From the NCBI RefSeq assembly GCF_013408095.1, contig NZ_JACBZF010000001.1, positions 682,001-746,000 of the forward strand: a stretch of DNA of 64,000 bases, written 5' to 3'. The notes beneath the pieces are model-generated. The model had not been told where the DNA came from, did no database searches, and worked only from the letters and a program-made list of their open reading frames with translations. Source of the DNA: Novosphingobium marinum (GTDB lineage: Bacteria > Pseudomonadota > Alphaproteobacteria > Sphingomonadales > Sphingomonadaceae). This document shows positions 37,001 through 48,545 of the stretch, one piece after another. Positions within the stretch are counted from its first letter, which is position 1; every line of letters begins with the position of its first letter. The translations under genes were made by a program, and so were the position numbers.

Positions 37001-37663
37001 TCAGAACCCGTCGAAAACGATCTGCTCGCTCAAGGGAACGCGGTCGCGCTCGAAGTTGTTGATCGGCGCGTCAGGATCGCGGTGACCGATGGCGATACCG
37101 CAGAAAAGGATGTCGGTCTCGTCGTCGACGCCGATGTGTTCCTTGATGAGCCGCGCATAGAACGCCATCCATTCCTGCGCGCATGTATCCAGGCCTTCCT
37201 CGCGCGCCAGGAGCATGATGGTCTGCAACCACATGCCCACGTCCGACCATTGCGGCGGCCCCATGAAGCGCTCGAAATAGCAGAGCAGCAGCACCGGCGC
37301 GCCGTAACTGTAGATGTTCGCCTCGGAAAAGCGGCGCCGCGACTCCTCGTCCTGTCGCGTGATGCCCATCGCGCCGTACATGCTCGCCCCGGTCTGCTGC
37401 AGGCGCTTAAGGTGCTTGTCGGACTGCTCGGGATCGGACCAGCTGTATTCGATGGGATCCTGCGGCACGCTGGCAAGCATCTTCTGCTGGAGCGCGCGCA
37501 ACGGCTTGCCGGTCAGCACGGTTGCTTTCCACGGCTGGAAATTGCAGCCCGACGGCGCCATGCGAGCCTTATCGAGGATACGCTCGAGAGTGGCGCGGTC
37601 CACCGGCGTATCCAGAAACGCACGGATCGACCTGCGAGTTGCGACTGCCTCGGATACGTTCAT
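37001..37663 (-). CDS. nitroreductase family protein
   Basis: A 220-residue FMN-dependent oxidoreductase of the nitroreductase (NfnB/BluB-like) family. The FMN-binding N-terminal RRSIRAF and the APSGCNFQPWKA segment (about 36-47) are clear, as is the IAIGHRDPDAP region near the end. Substrates of such enzymes include nitroaromatics, quinones and flavins. The ATG at 37663 lies 4 nt after the cobT stop, so the two are co-transcribed. Confidence 0.9.
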   Translation of the reverse strand: MNVSEAVATRRSIRAFLDTPVDRATLERILDKARMAPSGCNFQPWKATVLTGKPLRALQQKMLASVPQDPIEYSWSDPEQSDKHLKRLQQTGASMYGAMGITRQDEESRRRFSEANIYSYGAPVLLLCYFERFMGPPQWSDVGMWLQTIMLLAREEGLDTCAQEWMAFYARLIKEHIGVDDETDILFCGIAIGHRDPDAPINNFERDRVPLSEQIVFDGF

Positions 37664-37667
37664 CGCC

Positions 37668-39485
37668 TCACTCCTCCTCGAATAGTCCGGCAAGCTGCTC
37701 GATCATCGTGCCGCCGAGTTGCTCGACGTCCATGATCGTGACTGCCCGGCGGTAGTAGCGGGTGACGTCGTGGCCGATCCCGATCGCCACGAGCTGTACA
37801 GGCGACTGGCGCTCCACCCATTCGATGACCTTGCGCAGGTGCGCCTCGAGGTAGCCGGCGCTGTTTACCGACAACGTCGAATCGTCCACCGGCGCGCCGT
37901 CCGATATGACCATGAGGATGCGGCGATCCTCGGGCCGGGCAAGGAGCCGGTTGTGCGCCCAGATCAGCGCCTCGCCGTCGATGTTTTCCTTGAGCAGGCC
38001 CTCGCGCATCATCAGCCCGAGGTTCTTGCGCGCCCGCCGCCAGGGCTCGTCGGCCTGCTTGTAGACGATGTGGCGCAAGTCGTTGAGGCGACCGGGATTG
38101 GCGGGCTTGCCGTTCGATAGCCACGCCTCGCGCGACTGCCCGCCTTTCCATGCGCGGGTCGTGAACCCGAGAATCTCGGTCTTCACCCCGCACCGTTCGA
38201 GCGTGCGCGCCAGAACGTCGGCGCTGATCGCCGCGATGGAAATGGGACGACCGCGCATCGAGCCCGAATTGTCGATGAGCAGGGTGACGACGGTATCCTT
38301 GAACTCGACGTCGCGCTCTACCTTGTAGCTGAGCGAATGGCCGGGCGAGACGACGACGCGGGCGAGCCGCGCGGCATCGAGGAGGCCTTCTTCCTGGTCG
38401 AAATCCCAGGACCTGTTCTGCTGCGCCATCAGGCGACGCTGCAGGCGATTGGCGAGCTTGGTGACGAAGCCCTGCAAGCCCTTCAGCTGTGCGTCGAGGT
38501 ATGAACGCAGGCGCTGCAGTTCCTCGTCGTCGCACAGGTCCGAGGCCTCCACGATCTCGTCGAAATCGGAAGTGAAAACGTTGTAGTCGAAGCCCTCGGG
38601 CAAGTCGGTCCACGGGCGGTTCGGGCGAACGGGCAGCATTCCCTCCTCGCCCTCGTCGCCGGGCTGCGCCTCGTCGGCATCGTCGCCCATTTCGCGCTCG
38701 GCCTCGCCTTCGCCGTCGTCGTCCGACTCGACCGGTTCGGCGGCCATCTCGTTGGGCTGGTTATCCCCGTCGCTCTCGTCGGCGCCTTCCTCTTCGTCGT
38801 CCGAATCCTCCTCGCCCTCGTCCTCGTCGCCATCGTCCTCGGGATCGATGGTGTCTTCGGCCTGCGTCAGTTCGAGGTGCTGGAGCATGTCGAGCGAAAG
38901 CGCCTGGAATGCCTCCTGATCGTCGAGCGCTTCGGCAAGTGCGTCGAAATCGCCGCCGGTACGCTCCTCGATCCAGCTGCGCACCATGTCGACGCCCTCG
39001 CGTGCCGAATCTGGCACCGGCTGCCCGGTCAGCCTCTCACGCAGGAGGAGCGAGATCGCAGATTGCAGGGGGACGTCGTTCGAACCCTTGGCACGCGCAA
39101 TCGGATCGGTCGCGATGCGCTGCTGCATGGCCGCGTCGAGATTGTCGCGAATGCCTGCATAGCCATTCGCCCCAATCGATTCGTAGCGGACGTTCTCGAT
39201 GGCGTCGTAGCAGGCGCGCGCAATCGGTTCGGCAGGGGCATTCCTCGAATGCAGCGCTTCGTTGTGATGGCGAAGGCGAAGCGCGAAACTGTCGGCAACG
39301 CCGCGGGCCTGACGGGCGGCTTCCCTCGAAAGCGTTCGCCCGGGCATCGGCACGCGAAAGCCCTTGCCCGACTGGACCGGGGCGTCGGCGGTCCAGCTGA
39401 CCTCCACCTCGGCATCGGCGGCAAGCGCGCGCGAGGCGCCGGTCAGGGCACCCTTGAAGCGGTCTGTCGGTGATTCGTCGCTCAA
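37668..39485 (-). CDS. cobT: CobT-like cobaltochelatase subunit (vWA domain)
   Basis: A 605-residue CobT-type protein, the vWA-domain partner of the AAA ATPase CobS in aerobic cobalt insertion into hydrogenobyrinic acid. Residues about 210-300 are a long Asp/Glu-rich stretch typical of CobT; the vWA MIDAS motif DNSGSMRG lies in the C-terminal half. The start is a TTG at 39485, 11 nt after the transaldolase stop, inferred from conservation of the N-terminus with homologues. No cobS or cobN is adjacent here. In organisms without corrin synthesis CobT-like proteins may have other targets. Confidence 0.88.
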   Translation of the reverse strand: MSDESPTDRFKGALTGASRALAADAEVEVSWTADAPVQSGKGFRVPMPGRTLSREAARQARGVADSFALRLRHHNEALHSRNAPAEPIARACYDAIENVRYESIGANGYAGIRDNLDAAMQQRIATDPIARAKGSNDVPLQSAISLLLRERLTGQPVPDSAREGVDMVRSWIEERTGGDFDALAEALDDQEAFQALSLDMLQHLELTQAEDTIDPEDDGDEDEGEEDSDDEEEGADESDGDNQPNEMAAEPVESDDDGEGEAEREMGDDADEAQPGDEGEEGMLPVRPNRPWTDLPEGFDYNVFTSDFDEIVEASDLCDDEELQRLRSYLDAQLKGLQGFVTKLANRLQRRLMAQQNRSWDFDQEEGLLDAARLARVVVSPGHSLSYKVERDVEFKDTVVTLLIDNSGSMRGRPISIAAISADVLARTLERCGVKTEILGFTTRAWKGGQSREAWLSNGKPANPGRLNDLRHIVYKQADEPWRRARKNLGLMMREGLLKENIDGEALIWAHNRLLARPEDRRILMVISDGAPVDDSTLSVNSAGYLEAHLRKVIEWVERQSPVQLVAIGIGHDVTRYYRRAVTIMDVEQLGGTMIEQLAGLFEEE

Positions 39486-39496
39486 TGTCTTGCCGC

Positions 39497-40150
39497 TTAC
39501 CCGATCTTCTGGCCGGTCTTGTTCCAGTCGGCGAGGAAGGCATCGAGACCCTTGTCGGTCAGAATGTGCTTCACGAGGCCGCGAATGACCGCAGGGGGCA
39601 TTGTCGCGACGTCGGCCCCGATTCGCGCGCTTTCGAGCACGTGCACGGCGTGGCGGATGCTCGCGGCAAGGATTTCGGTCTCGTAGGCATAGTTGTCGTA
39701 GATCAGCCGGATGTCGCGGATGAGGTCCATCCCGTCGAAGCCGTTGTCGTCGTGGCGTCCGATGAACGGGGACACGAACGTGGCGCCGGCCTTTGCGGCC
39801 AGCAATGCCTGGTTGGCCGAAAAACAGAGTGTCACATTGACCATCGTGCCGTCGCCGGTGAGCTTCTTGCAGGTCTTCAGCCCGTCGAACGTCAGCGGGA
39901 CCTTGATGCAGACGTTGTCGGCGATCTTCCGCAGGACTTCGGCCTCGCGCATCATCTCCTCGTGCTCGAGAGCGACGACCTCTGCGCTGACAGGACCGTC
40001 CACCAGGTCGCAAATCTCCTTCGTCACCTCGAGGAAGTCGCGCCCCGCCTTGTGGATCAGCGAGGGATTGGTCGTGACACCGTCAAGCAGGCCGGTTTCG
40101 GCGAGTTCGGCGATTTCACTGGTGTCTGCGGTGTCGACGAAGAACTTCAT
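39497..40150 (-). CDS. tal: transaldolase (small, fructose-6-phosphate aldolase-like type)
   Basis: A 217-residue TIM-barrel aldolase of the compact transaldolase subfamily. The Schiff-base lysine is Lys83 (CIKVPLT). Glu57 (where E. coli FsaA has Gln59) and Phe129 (where FsaA has Tyr131) point to transaldolase activity over fructose-6-phosphate aldolase activity, as known for the Bacillus type. ATG at 40150 follows AAGGAG. It is 11 nt upstream of cobT. Confidence 0.93.
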   Translation of the reverse strand: MKFFVDTADTSEIAELAETGLLDGVTTNPSLIHKAGRDFLEVTKEICDLVDGPVSAEVVALEHEEMMREAEVLRKIADNVCIKVPLTFDGLKTCKKLTGDGTMVNVTLCFSANQALLAAKAGATFVSPFIGRHDDNGFDGMDLIRDIRLIYDNYAYETEILAASIRHAVHVLESARIGADVATMPPAVIRGLVKHILTDKGLDAFLADWNKTGQKIG

Positions 40151-40278
40151 GGCGGCTCCTTGAAGGGCGATTCCGCTCCCCTATAGGGACAGGTGCCCGG
40201 CTGTTCTAGGGCAAGGCGGCACGATCGCATCGTCGCTGCACTATCGGTCGGGCGACGCCGGCGACTATAGGATCGGTA

Positions 40279-42444
40279 ATGGAACGCGTCCGAGTCCTTG
40301 TCTTCAATGCCGCGCTCGGCGCGCTCGATTATCGCGTTCCGGAGGGCATGGCGGTCGAGCCCGGGTCCGTCGTCGTCGCGCCGCTCGGTCCGCGCCAGAT
40401 CGTCGGCATCGTCTGGGAGGCGGAGCGGCTGGCGGCAAAGGACGTGCCGGCCTCGAAATTGCGGGCGCTTCTCGAAGTCCTGCCCGTACCGCCTTTGCAC
40501 ACGTCGTTGCGACGGCTGATCGAATGGACGGCGGACTATTATTGCGCGCCGGTTTCGGCCGTCGCCCGCATGACGCTCGCCAGCGGGTCCGCCCTCAAGG
40601 GCGGCGGCACGACGACCGAGTATCGCCTGACCGGCGAGGAGCCGGCACGCCTCACCCCGCAGCGCGCGCAGGCGCTGGACCTCCTGCACGGCGAGCAGGC
40701 CACGATCCGCGAGCTATCGGAAATTGCCGGCGTTTCGGAAGGCGTCCTGCGAGGCATGGTCGGGGCAGGGCTGATCGAGCCGGTGACGGTCGATATCGAC
40801 CGCCCCTACCCGCGCGCCGACGCTTCGTTTGCCGTGCCGGAACTCACTGCCGGGCAGGCCGAGGCAGCCGGCCTGTTCACCCAATCCCTCCGCAGTGGCG
40901 GCTTTGCGCCCTTCCTGCTCGACGGGGTTACAGGGTCGGGCAAGACCGAAGTCTATTTCGAAGCGATTGCCGAAGCCTTGCGGCAGGACCGCCAGATCCT
41001 CGTCCTCCTGCCCGAGATCGCACTTACCGAAAACTTCCTGCGCCGGTTCGAGCATCGCTTCGGCGTACCGCCCGTCCTGTGGCATTCCTCGCTCAAGTCG
41101 ACCGAGCGCCGCCGCGCCTGGCGGGCCATCGCCGAAGGCACCGCCGAGGTAGTCGTCGGAGCGCGTTCGGCACTGTTCTTGCCCTATGCCCGGCTCGGCC
41201 TGATCGTCGTCGACGAAGCGCACGAAGTTTCGTTCAAGCAGGACGACGGCGTCCGCTACAATGCGCGCGATGTCGCGGTCATCCGCGCACGGTTCGAGGA
41301 AATACCGGTAGTGCTTGCCAGCGCCACGCCCGCGCTCGAATCGATGCAGCTTGCCGAAGCGGGAGTGTACCGGCGCGTCGAGCTTGCCGACAGGTTCGGA
41401 GGTGCCAGCCTGCCCGGAATCGACACCATCGATCTGCGAGCCGAACCGCCGGAGCGCGGCCGCTGGCTGGCTCCGCGACTGGTCGAGGAGATGCACAAGA
41501 GGCTGGCGCGCGGAGAACAGTCGCTCCTGTTTCTCAACCGACGCGGTTATGCCCCGCTGACCTTGTGCCGGAACTGCGGATACCGCTTCCAGTGCCCAAA
41601 CTGCACGGCGTGGCTTGTGGAGCACCGCTTCTCGCAGCGGCTGGCATGCCACCATTGCGGCCACGAGACTTCCGTACCCGAAACCTGTCCCGAATGCGGT
41701 ACGCCCGATTGCCTCGTCGCCTGCGGACCCGGCGTCGAGCGGATCGCGGACGAGGTAGCCGAAATCCTGCCCGAAGCGCGCACCGCGCTCGTCACCTCCG
41801 ATACGCTGAACACGCCCGAGAGGATCGGCGAATTCGTCGCAGCTGCAGAGGAAGGCGCGATCGACGTGATCATCGGGACGCAGTTGGTGACGAAAGGATA
41901 TCATTTCCCCGAGCTGACGCTGGTCGGCGTGGTCGATGCCGACCTCGGACTGGAAGGAGGGGACCTGCGTGCCGGCGAGCGAACGTACCAGCAGATCGCG
42001 CAAGTCGCGGGCCGGGCAGGTCGTGCATCGAAACCGGGCGAAGTCCTCATCCAGACACGCCATCCCGAAGCGCCGGTCATCGCGGCGCTGGCCGCAGGCG
42101 ATCGCGACGCCTTCTACGATGCCGAGACCGAAGCGCGCAGACATGCAGGGGCCCCGCCCTTCGGGAGATGGGCAGCAATCATCGTATCGTCCGAGGACGA
42201 AGCCGAAGCGCGCGATACCGCCCGTGCGATCGGCGGCCGGCGGCCGAACCATCCCGATATTGCGATACTCGGCCCGGCCCCCGCCCCGATGGCGCTGCTG
42301 CGAAACCGCTACCGCTATCGCCTGCTGATCAACGCGCGCCGGTCTGCCGAACTGCAGGACGTCATCCGCGAATGGCTGGGCGCATTCGACTTCCCGCCGG
42401 GCGTTCGCGTCAACATCGATATCGATCCCTACAGCTTCGTCTGA
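40279..42444 (+). CDS. priA: primosomal protein N' (replication restart helicase PriA)
   Basis: A 721-residue SF2 helicase that reloads the replisome at stalled forks. The N-terminal 3'-DNA-binding domain precedes Walker A GVTGSGKT (216-223) and DEAH motif II (VVDEAHEVSF). Eight zinc cysteines in four CxxC pairs (CRNC, CPNC, CHHC, CPEC) form the two zinc sites inside the helicase core. ATG at 40279. It is 128 nt from the divergent transaldolase gene. The photolyase gene follows after 34 nt. Confidence 0.96.
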   Translation: MERVRVLVFNAALGALDYRVPEGMAVEPGSVVVAPLGPRQIVGIVWEAERLAAKDVPASKLRALLEVLPVPPLHTSLRRLIEWTADYYCAPVSAVARMTLASGSALKGGGTTTEYRLTGEEPARLTPQRAQALDLLHGEQATIRELSEIAGVSEGVLRGMVGAGLIEPVTVDIDRPYPRADASFAVPELTAGQAEAAGLFTQSLRSGGFAPFLLDGVTGSGKTEVYFEAIAEALRQDRQILVLLPEIALTENFLRRFEHRFGVPPVLWHSSLKSTERRRAWRAIAEGTAEVVVGARSALFLPYARLGLIVVDEAHEVSFKQDDGVRYNARDVAVIRARFEEIPVVLASATPALESMQLAEAGVYRRVELADRFGGASLPGIDTIDLRAEPPERGRWLAPRLVEEMHKRLARGEQSLLFLNRRGYAPLTLCRNCGYRFQCPNCTAWLVEHRFSQRLACHHCGHETSVPETCPECGTPDCLVACGPGVERIADEVAEILPEARTALVTSDTLNTPERIGEFVAAAEEGAIDVIIGTQLVTKGYHFPELTLVGVVDADLGLEGGDLRAGERTYQQIAQVAGRAGRASKPGEVLIQTRHPEAPVIAALAAGDRDAFYDAETEARRHAGAPPFGRWAAIIVSSEDEAEARDTARAIGGRRPNHPDIAILGPAPAPMALLRNRYRYRLLINARRSAELQDVIREWLGAFDFPPGVRVNIDIDPYSFV

Positions 42445-42478
42445 GGGCACCTCCGGCCCGCTCGCGCGTTCGCAGGTC

Positions 42479-44047
42479 ATGGCGGGGAAGACTCTCGTAC
42501 CGATCCTGGGCGACCAGCTGACGCGCACCATCGCGAGCCTGCGTGGGCAGGCAAAGGCCGATACCGTCGTGCTGATGATGGAGGTTCGCGAGGAGACCAC
42601 CTACGTCAAGCACCACAAGCAGAAGATCGCGCTGATCCTGTCGGCAATGCGGCACTTCGCGGCGGAACTAGAGAATGCCGGCTGGCAGGTCGATTACGTG
42701 CGGCTCACCGACGAAGCGAATACGGGACACTTCTCGGGTGAAGTCGAACGCGCAGTCGCGAGGCACTCTCCCGATCGCGTCCGCATCGTCGAGGCCGGGG
42801 AATGGCGCGTGCAGAAGGCGATAGAGGACTGGCGGGAGCAACTGGGCGTCGACGTGGAGATTCTGCCCGACGATCGCTTCCTCTGTTCTCTCGAGGAGTT
42901 CTACGCATGGGCACAGGGACGCGAGCGCCTGATCATGGAAAACTTCTATCGCGAGATGCGCCGCAAGACGGGCATCCTGATGGACGGCGGCAAACCGGAA
43001 GGCGGCCAGTGGAATTACGACAAGGACAATCGCGCGTCTCCCGACGACGGGATGTCACCCCCGGCAACGCCTCGTTTCGAACCCGACGAGATCACGGTTG
43101 AAGTCCTCGAACTCGTCGAAGCCCGATTTTCCGACCACTTCGGGGAACTCGAGAGGTTCGGCTGGCCGGTGACGTCCGATCAGGCCGGCAGGGCCCTCGA
43201 CGCCTTCATCGATGAGAGGCTGGCCTGCTTCGGCAAGTACCAGGATGCGATGGTCTGCGGACAGGACGACTTGTTCCACTCGCTCTTGTCGACCTCGATC
43301 AATCTCGGGATCCTCGACTCGCTCGAATGCTGTGAAAGGGCCGAGAAGGCCTACCGCGCTGGCAAGGCACCGCTCAACGCGGTCGAAGGCTTCATCCGCC
43401 AGATCATCGGCTGGCGCGAGTATATTCGCGGCATGTACTGGCTGGAAATGCCGCAGTTGCGCAATGCCAACGCACTCAACGCGCAGCGGGGGCTTCCCGA
43501 ATTCTACTGGACCGGCGAGACGGACATGCGCTGCCTTGCCGATTGCGTCCGCTCGACCCGTGAGAATGCGCATGCGCACCATATCCAGCGGCTCATGGTG
43601 CTCGGCAATTTCGCGCTGATCGCTGGCGTGAAGCCTCAGGAGCTCGAGGACTGGTTCCTCGTCGTCTATGCCGATGCCTACGAATGGGTCGAGCTGCCAA
43701 ACGTGGCCGCGATGGCGCTATGGGCCGACAAGGGCCGGCTCGCCTCGAAACCCTATGCGGCGAGCGGGAACTACATCAACAAGATGTCCGACTATTGCGG
43801 CGATTGCCGCTACACCGTCTCCAAGAAGACGGGGCCAGACGCCTGCCCGTTCAATTCGCTCTACTGGCACTTCATGGACCGCCACCGGAAACTGTTCGAG
43901 AACAACCGCCGGATTGCGCGCGTCTACTCGACGTGGGACCGGATGGATGCCGACAAGCGAAGAGCCTATCTCGAAACGGCGGAAGAATTCCTCGACTCGC
44001 TCGAACCGGCGGACAAGTCCTGGGCGGGCGCCGACAACCGAACCTGA
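42479..44047 (+). CDS. phrB: iron-sulfur cryptochrome/photolyase, (6-4) photolyase type (PhrB-like)
   Basis: A 522-residue member of the FeS bacterial cryptochrome/photolyase family; the Agrobacterium PhrB prototype repairs (6-4) photoproducts using FAD and a lumazine antenna. The cluster ligands are Cys352, Cys440, Cys443 and Cys456, each two residues beyond the PhrB numbering. The C-terminal FAD-binding region is intact (GNFALIAGVKPQELEDWF and following). No signal peptide. It may be co-transcribed with priA upstream; GST follows after 14 nt. Confidence 0.93.
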   Translation: MAGKTLVPILGDQLTRTIASLRGQAKADTVVLMMEVREETTYVKHHKQKIALILSAMRHFAAELENAGWQVDYVRLTDEANTGHFSGEVERAVARHSPDRVRIVEAGEWRVQKAIEDWREQLGVDVEILPDDRFLCSLEEFYAWAQGRERLIMENFYREMRRKTGILMDGGKPEGGQWNYDKDNRASPDDGMSPPATPRFEPDEITVEVLELVEARFSDHFGELERFGWPVTSDQAGRALDAFIDERLACFGKYQDAMVCGQDDLFHSLLSTSINLGILDSLECCERAEKAYRAGKAPLNAVEGFIRQIIGWREYIRGMYWLEMPQLRNANALNAQRGLPEFYWTGETDMRCLADCVRSTRENAHAHHIQRLMVLGNFALIAGVKPQELEDWFLVVYADAYEWVELPNVAAMALWADKGRLASKPYAASGNYINKMSDYCGDCRYTVSKKTGPDACPFNSLYWHFMDRHRKLFENNRRIARVYSTWDRMDADKRRAYLETAEEFLDSLEPADKSWAGADNRT

Positions 44048-44061
44048 AGGGAAGGATAATC

Positions 44062-44682
44062 ATGCTGACCGTACACCATCTTGGCATTTCACAGTCGGAG
44101 CGCATCGTCTGGCTCTGCGAGGAACTGGGCATCGACTACGAATTCAAGCGCTACCAGCGGCGGTCGGACAACGCGCTTGCGCCCGACGATTACAAGGCAC
44201 TTCATCCGGCCGGCACGGCACCGATCATCACCGACGGAGACGTGACTCTGCCCGAAAGCGGCGCGATCATCGACTATATCACCGCGAAGTACGGTGACGG
44301 CGGTCTGGTCCCCTCTCCGTCCAGCCCGAATTTCGCCGACTACCTGTTCTGGTACCATTACTCAAATGCCTCGTTCATGGCGGTACTGCTGGCGAAGATG
44401 ATGATCGGGGAAGGCAGCGCGGATCGCGGCGCGCTTCTCGACGACCGCATCGAACGCGGCTTTGCCATGCTGGAAGACCAGCTCGGAAAGTCCGACTATC
44501 TGGCCGGGAACGAGCTGACCGCCGCAGACATCATGATGGGCTTCGAACTGACAACGGTGCGAGCGTTCATGCCGTTCGATCTCGAGAGTCGCCCCAATAT
44601 CCGAGCATACATCGACCGCATCCAGGCGCGGCCCGCCTACCAGCGGGCCATGGCAAAGGCGGAACCGGAGATGGCGGGCTAG
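44062..44682 (+). CDS. glutathione S-transferase
   Basis: A 206-residue GST with the N-terminal thioredoxin-like domain (MLTVHHLGISQSERIVWLCE) and helical C-terminal domain. The ESGAIIDYI motif (residues about 65-73) binds glutathione. The catalytic residue in this class is the Ser of SQSERI. ATG at 44062 follows GGGAAGGA. It overlaps the convergent ada gene by 4 nt. It could detoxify electrophiles such as lesion-generating compounds, but its specificity is open. Confidence 0.9.
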   Translation: MLTVHHLGISQSERIVWLCEELGIDYEFKRYQRRSDNALAPDDYKALHPAGTAPIITDGDVTLPESGAIIDYITAKYGDGGLVPSPSSPNFADYLFWYHYSNASFMAVLLAKMMIGEGSADRGALLDDRIERGFAMLEDQLGKSDYLAGNELTAADIMMGFELTTVRAFMPFDLESRPNIRAYIDRIQARPAYQRAMAKAEPEMAG

Positions 44683-45722
44683 TCTTTCGCGTCGGCTTCG
44701 CGGCGCAGCAATTCGCGCTTTATCTCCGGCCCGTAGGCATAGCCGCCGATCGAACCGTCCGACCGCACGACGCGGTGGCAGGGGATCAGCACGGCCACGT
44801 TGTTCGCGCCGTTTGCCGAACCGGCGGCGCGAACCGCCTTTGGCTTGCCCGCAGCGGCGGCGATCTGGGCGTAGGTGCGGGTTTCCCCCGGCGGGATGCG
44901 CCGCAACTCACGCCACACCGCTTCCTGGAATGCCGTGCCCTTCACGTCGAGCGGTATGTTACCTGACGGACCGGGCCGCTCGACCGCGCCGACCACTTGC
45001 TCGACCAGTCGCGCGAAATCGCTTCCACCTTCCTCGAGCATGGCGTTCGGAAAACGGCGCTCGAGCTCGTCACGGCCTTCCCCGAAGGAAAGACGGCAAA
45101 CACCCTTGTCCGTCGCAGCGACGAGCATGTCGCCGAGTGTCGTAGCGACGACTGCCCACCGGATCGTCACGCCGCGTGCTCCGTCGGCCCATGTCGATGG
45201 TCGCATCCCGCTTCGCCCTTCCCAGTCATCGTAGAAGCGCGAGGCCGCGCCGTAGCCCGCTTCGTAGATGGCGCTCGTCACTGCCCCGCCCTCGCTCAGT
45301 GCATCGGTTGCACGCTCCATGCGCAACGCCCGCAGGTAGGCCGAAGGGCTCAGCCCGGTGGCGCGTTTGAAGACCCGCTGCAAGTGCGTGGGCGAATAGC
45401 CGGTTTCGACTGCGAGGTCATCGAGCGTCGGTGCATCCTCGCATTCGCGCAGGATTTTCAAGGTCAGTGCCACGGCGGCTTCGTCGCGCGAAACCTCGCC
45501 GGGGCGGCATCGCTTGCAGGGACGCAGTCCCGCGGCCTCTGCTTCCCCGGTCGTCGCGTAGAACCGGACGTTCCTGCGGCTGGGGTGCCGCGCCGCGCAG
45601 GACGGGCGACAGTAGATGCCGGTCGAATGCACCCCGGTCACGAAGCGACCGTCGAAGGACCGGTCACGCTCCATCACCGCACGCCATGCGCGGTCGTCCT
45701 CGACTCGATGTGCCGTTCCCAT
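44679..45722 (-). CDS. ada: bifunctional Ada regulator / methylated-DNA methyltransferase
   Basis: A 347-residue Ada protein. The N-terminal zinc domain has Cys38, Cys42, Cys69 and Cys72, the same positions as in E. coli Ada, so methylphosphotriester repair and activation by Cys38 methylation are likely. An AraC-type HTH (about 86-180) is followed by the O6-alkylguanine transferase domain with nucleophile Cys315 (IPCHRVV). It overlaps DUF1203 upstream (TGATG), and should be autoregulated. Confidence 0.95.
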   Translation of the reverse strand: MGTAHRVEDDRAWRAVMERDRSFDGRFVTGVHSTGIYCRPSCAARHPSRRNVRFYATTGEAEAAGLRPCKRCRPGEVSRDEAAVALTLKILRECEDAPTLDDLAVETGYSPTHLQRVFKRATGLSPSAYLRALRMERATDALSEGGAVTSAIYEAGYGAASRFYDDWEGRSGMRPSTWADGARGVTIRWAVVATTLGDMLVAATDKGVCRLSFGEGRDELERRFPNAMLEEGGSDFARLVEQVVGAVERPGPSGNIPLDVKGTAFQEAVWRELRRIPPGETRTYAQIAAAAGKPKAVRAAGSANGANNVAVLIPCHRVVRSDGSIGGYAYGPEIKRELLRREADAKD

Positions 45723-46198
45723 CAGGCGTCCCCGTCCCGGTCGATTCGCGCGGCAAAGCAGCCGTATGCCGCGAAGTGGGCGTGAATATAGGCGACTTCG
45801 CTCCGGTCGAACAACGTACGGATCGCTTCGTCGGCTTCGCCGGGAGCGACGAGCATGGCCGTCTCGAGCATGCCCTCCTCGTCGAAGGCGCGAAGAGACA
45901 GGTTCCGGTGCCCGAAGAATGGCGGCGGTTCGTCGCGGTACTCGGCAGGCGCCGTCGCGCCCTTGCGAACGTATATCGCGTAGCTTGATCGAAAAGGTGT
46001 CTCGACCGGATGGCTCGTGAAATTGACAAGCAGCACTTCTTCACCCTCGCCGGCATCGCGCAGGCTCACCCGGCATGGGAAGCCCGGCTCCGTATCGGCG
46101 AGGAGGCGGCGGGCGCGATGGTCCAGCAGCTCGTCGTCGCTCATCGTGAAGTACGGAGCGAATTCGGCGTGCCGTAGGCCGGTAACTCGATAGGTCAT
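45722..46198 (-). CDS. DUF1203 family protein
   Basis: A 158-residue protein of the DUF1203 family, identified by the segment VLLVNFTSHPVETPFRSSYA at about residues 54-73 and FFGHRNLSLRAFDEEGML at about 93-110. Two-domain alpha/beta appearance, no known activity. Translation starts at ATG 46198 with GGAG upstream, and it shares the operon with ada. A link to alkylation response is only contextual. Confidence 0.85.
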   Translation of the reverse strand: MTYRVTGLRHAEFAPYFTMSDDELLDHRARRLLADTEPGFPCRVSLRDAGEGEEVLLVNFTSHPVETPFRSSYAIYVRKGATAPAEYRDEPPPFFGHRNLSLRAFDEEGMLETAMLVAPGEADEAIRTLFDRSEVAYIHAHFAAYGCFAARIDRDGDA

Positions 46199-46323
46199 CT
46201 GATGGACTCCGGTGGTTGCCCGGCACGCATAGAGCCGGCTGTCGACCCACGCTTCCCGCGCCTTGCGCTCAAACTCGAAGCGCCATGCTCCGCGAGAGTT
46301 TTCCGCATTGCGGCAAGGCCTCC

Positions 46324-46352
46324 TTGCATAGTGTCACAATCGTCGCTATGCG
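46324..46352 (+). promoter_or_regulatory. possible promoter of the atp operon
   Basis: TTGCAT followed after 17 nt by TATGCG lies about 80 nt upstream of the atpH start, in the divergent region shared with DUF1203. The spacing fits a housekeeping sigma promoter; unproven. Confidence 0.35.
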
Positions 46353-46430
46353 CGCCCCGTCTGCGGGCCAACGGGCGGTTTCGTCCGGTTTTTCGTGCCT
46401 CAGCCCACCCGATGTAAGGATAGGACGCGC

Positions 46431-46985
46431 GTGGAGAATTCCGGCGGCATCACGGCCAGCTTGCAGGGGCGATACGCTTCCGCCCTGTTCGACCTCGCCA
46501 GCGAGAACGGCACCGTCACGGCGGTCGAGACCGATCTCGACAGGCTCGACCAGGCGCTTGACGAAAGCGACGATCTCTCATCGCTGATTCGCAATCCGGA
46601 GGTCAGCCGCGACGCGCTGGGTCGCGCCATGAACGGCGTCTCCGAAGTTCTGGGCCTGAGCCCGCTCACACGCAACTTCCTCGGCGTTCTCGCCGCCAAC
46701 CGCCGCCTCGGCGTGCTTCCCGAGATCATCCGCGCCTTCGACGCGATCGCAGCCGCCTCGCGCGGTGAGGCGACCGCAGAAGTGACGAGCGCGCACCCGC
46801 TCCAGCCCGAGCAGGTCGAAGCGCTGCGCCAGAAGCTCGAGGCGCGCGAGGGCCGCAATGTAAAGGTCAGGACGAACGTCGATCCCGACCTGCTTGGTGG
46901 CCTCGTGGTCACCATCGGTTCCAAGCGCATCGACAGCTCGATCCGCACTCGTCTCAATTCCCTCGCCCAGGCTATGAAGGGCTGA
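46431..46985 (+). CDS. atpH: F0F1 ATP synthase subunit delta
   Basis: The delta subunit (184 residues) connects F1 to the F0 stator. The GTG at 46431 is preceded by AAGGATAGGA, the best site; the N-terminus [19 protein letters not shown] fits the family. C-terminal segment with [20 protein letters not shown] is conserved. First gene of the F1 operon; F0 genes (a, b, c) are not in the window. Confidence 0.96.
   Translation: MENSGGITASLQGRYASALFDLASENGTVTAVETDLDRLDQALDESDDLSSLIRNPEVSRDALGRAMNGVSEVLGLSPLTRNFLGVLAANRRLGVLPEIIRAFDAIAAASRGEATAEVTSAHPLQPEQVEALRQKLEAREGRNVKVRTNVDPDLLGGLVVTIGSKRIDSSIRTRLNSLAQAMKG

Positions 46986-48544
<1,559 letters not shown>

Positions 48545-48545
<1 letters not shown>

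Noticed and set aside
40524..42521. 665-codon open frame overlapping priA in another frame of the same strand
   Set aside because: Same region is a clear PriA; the alternate frame is Arg/Pro/Ala-rich with no recognised domain.
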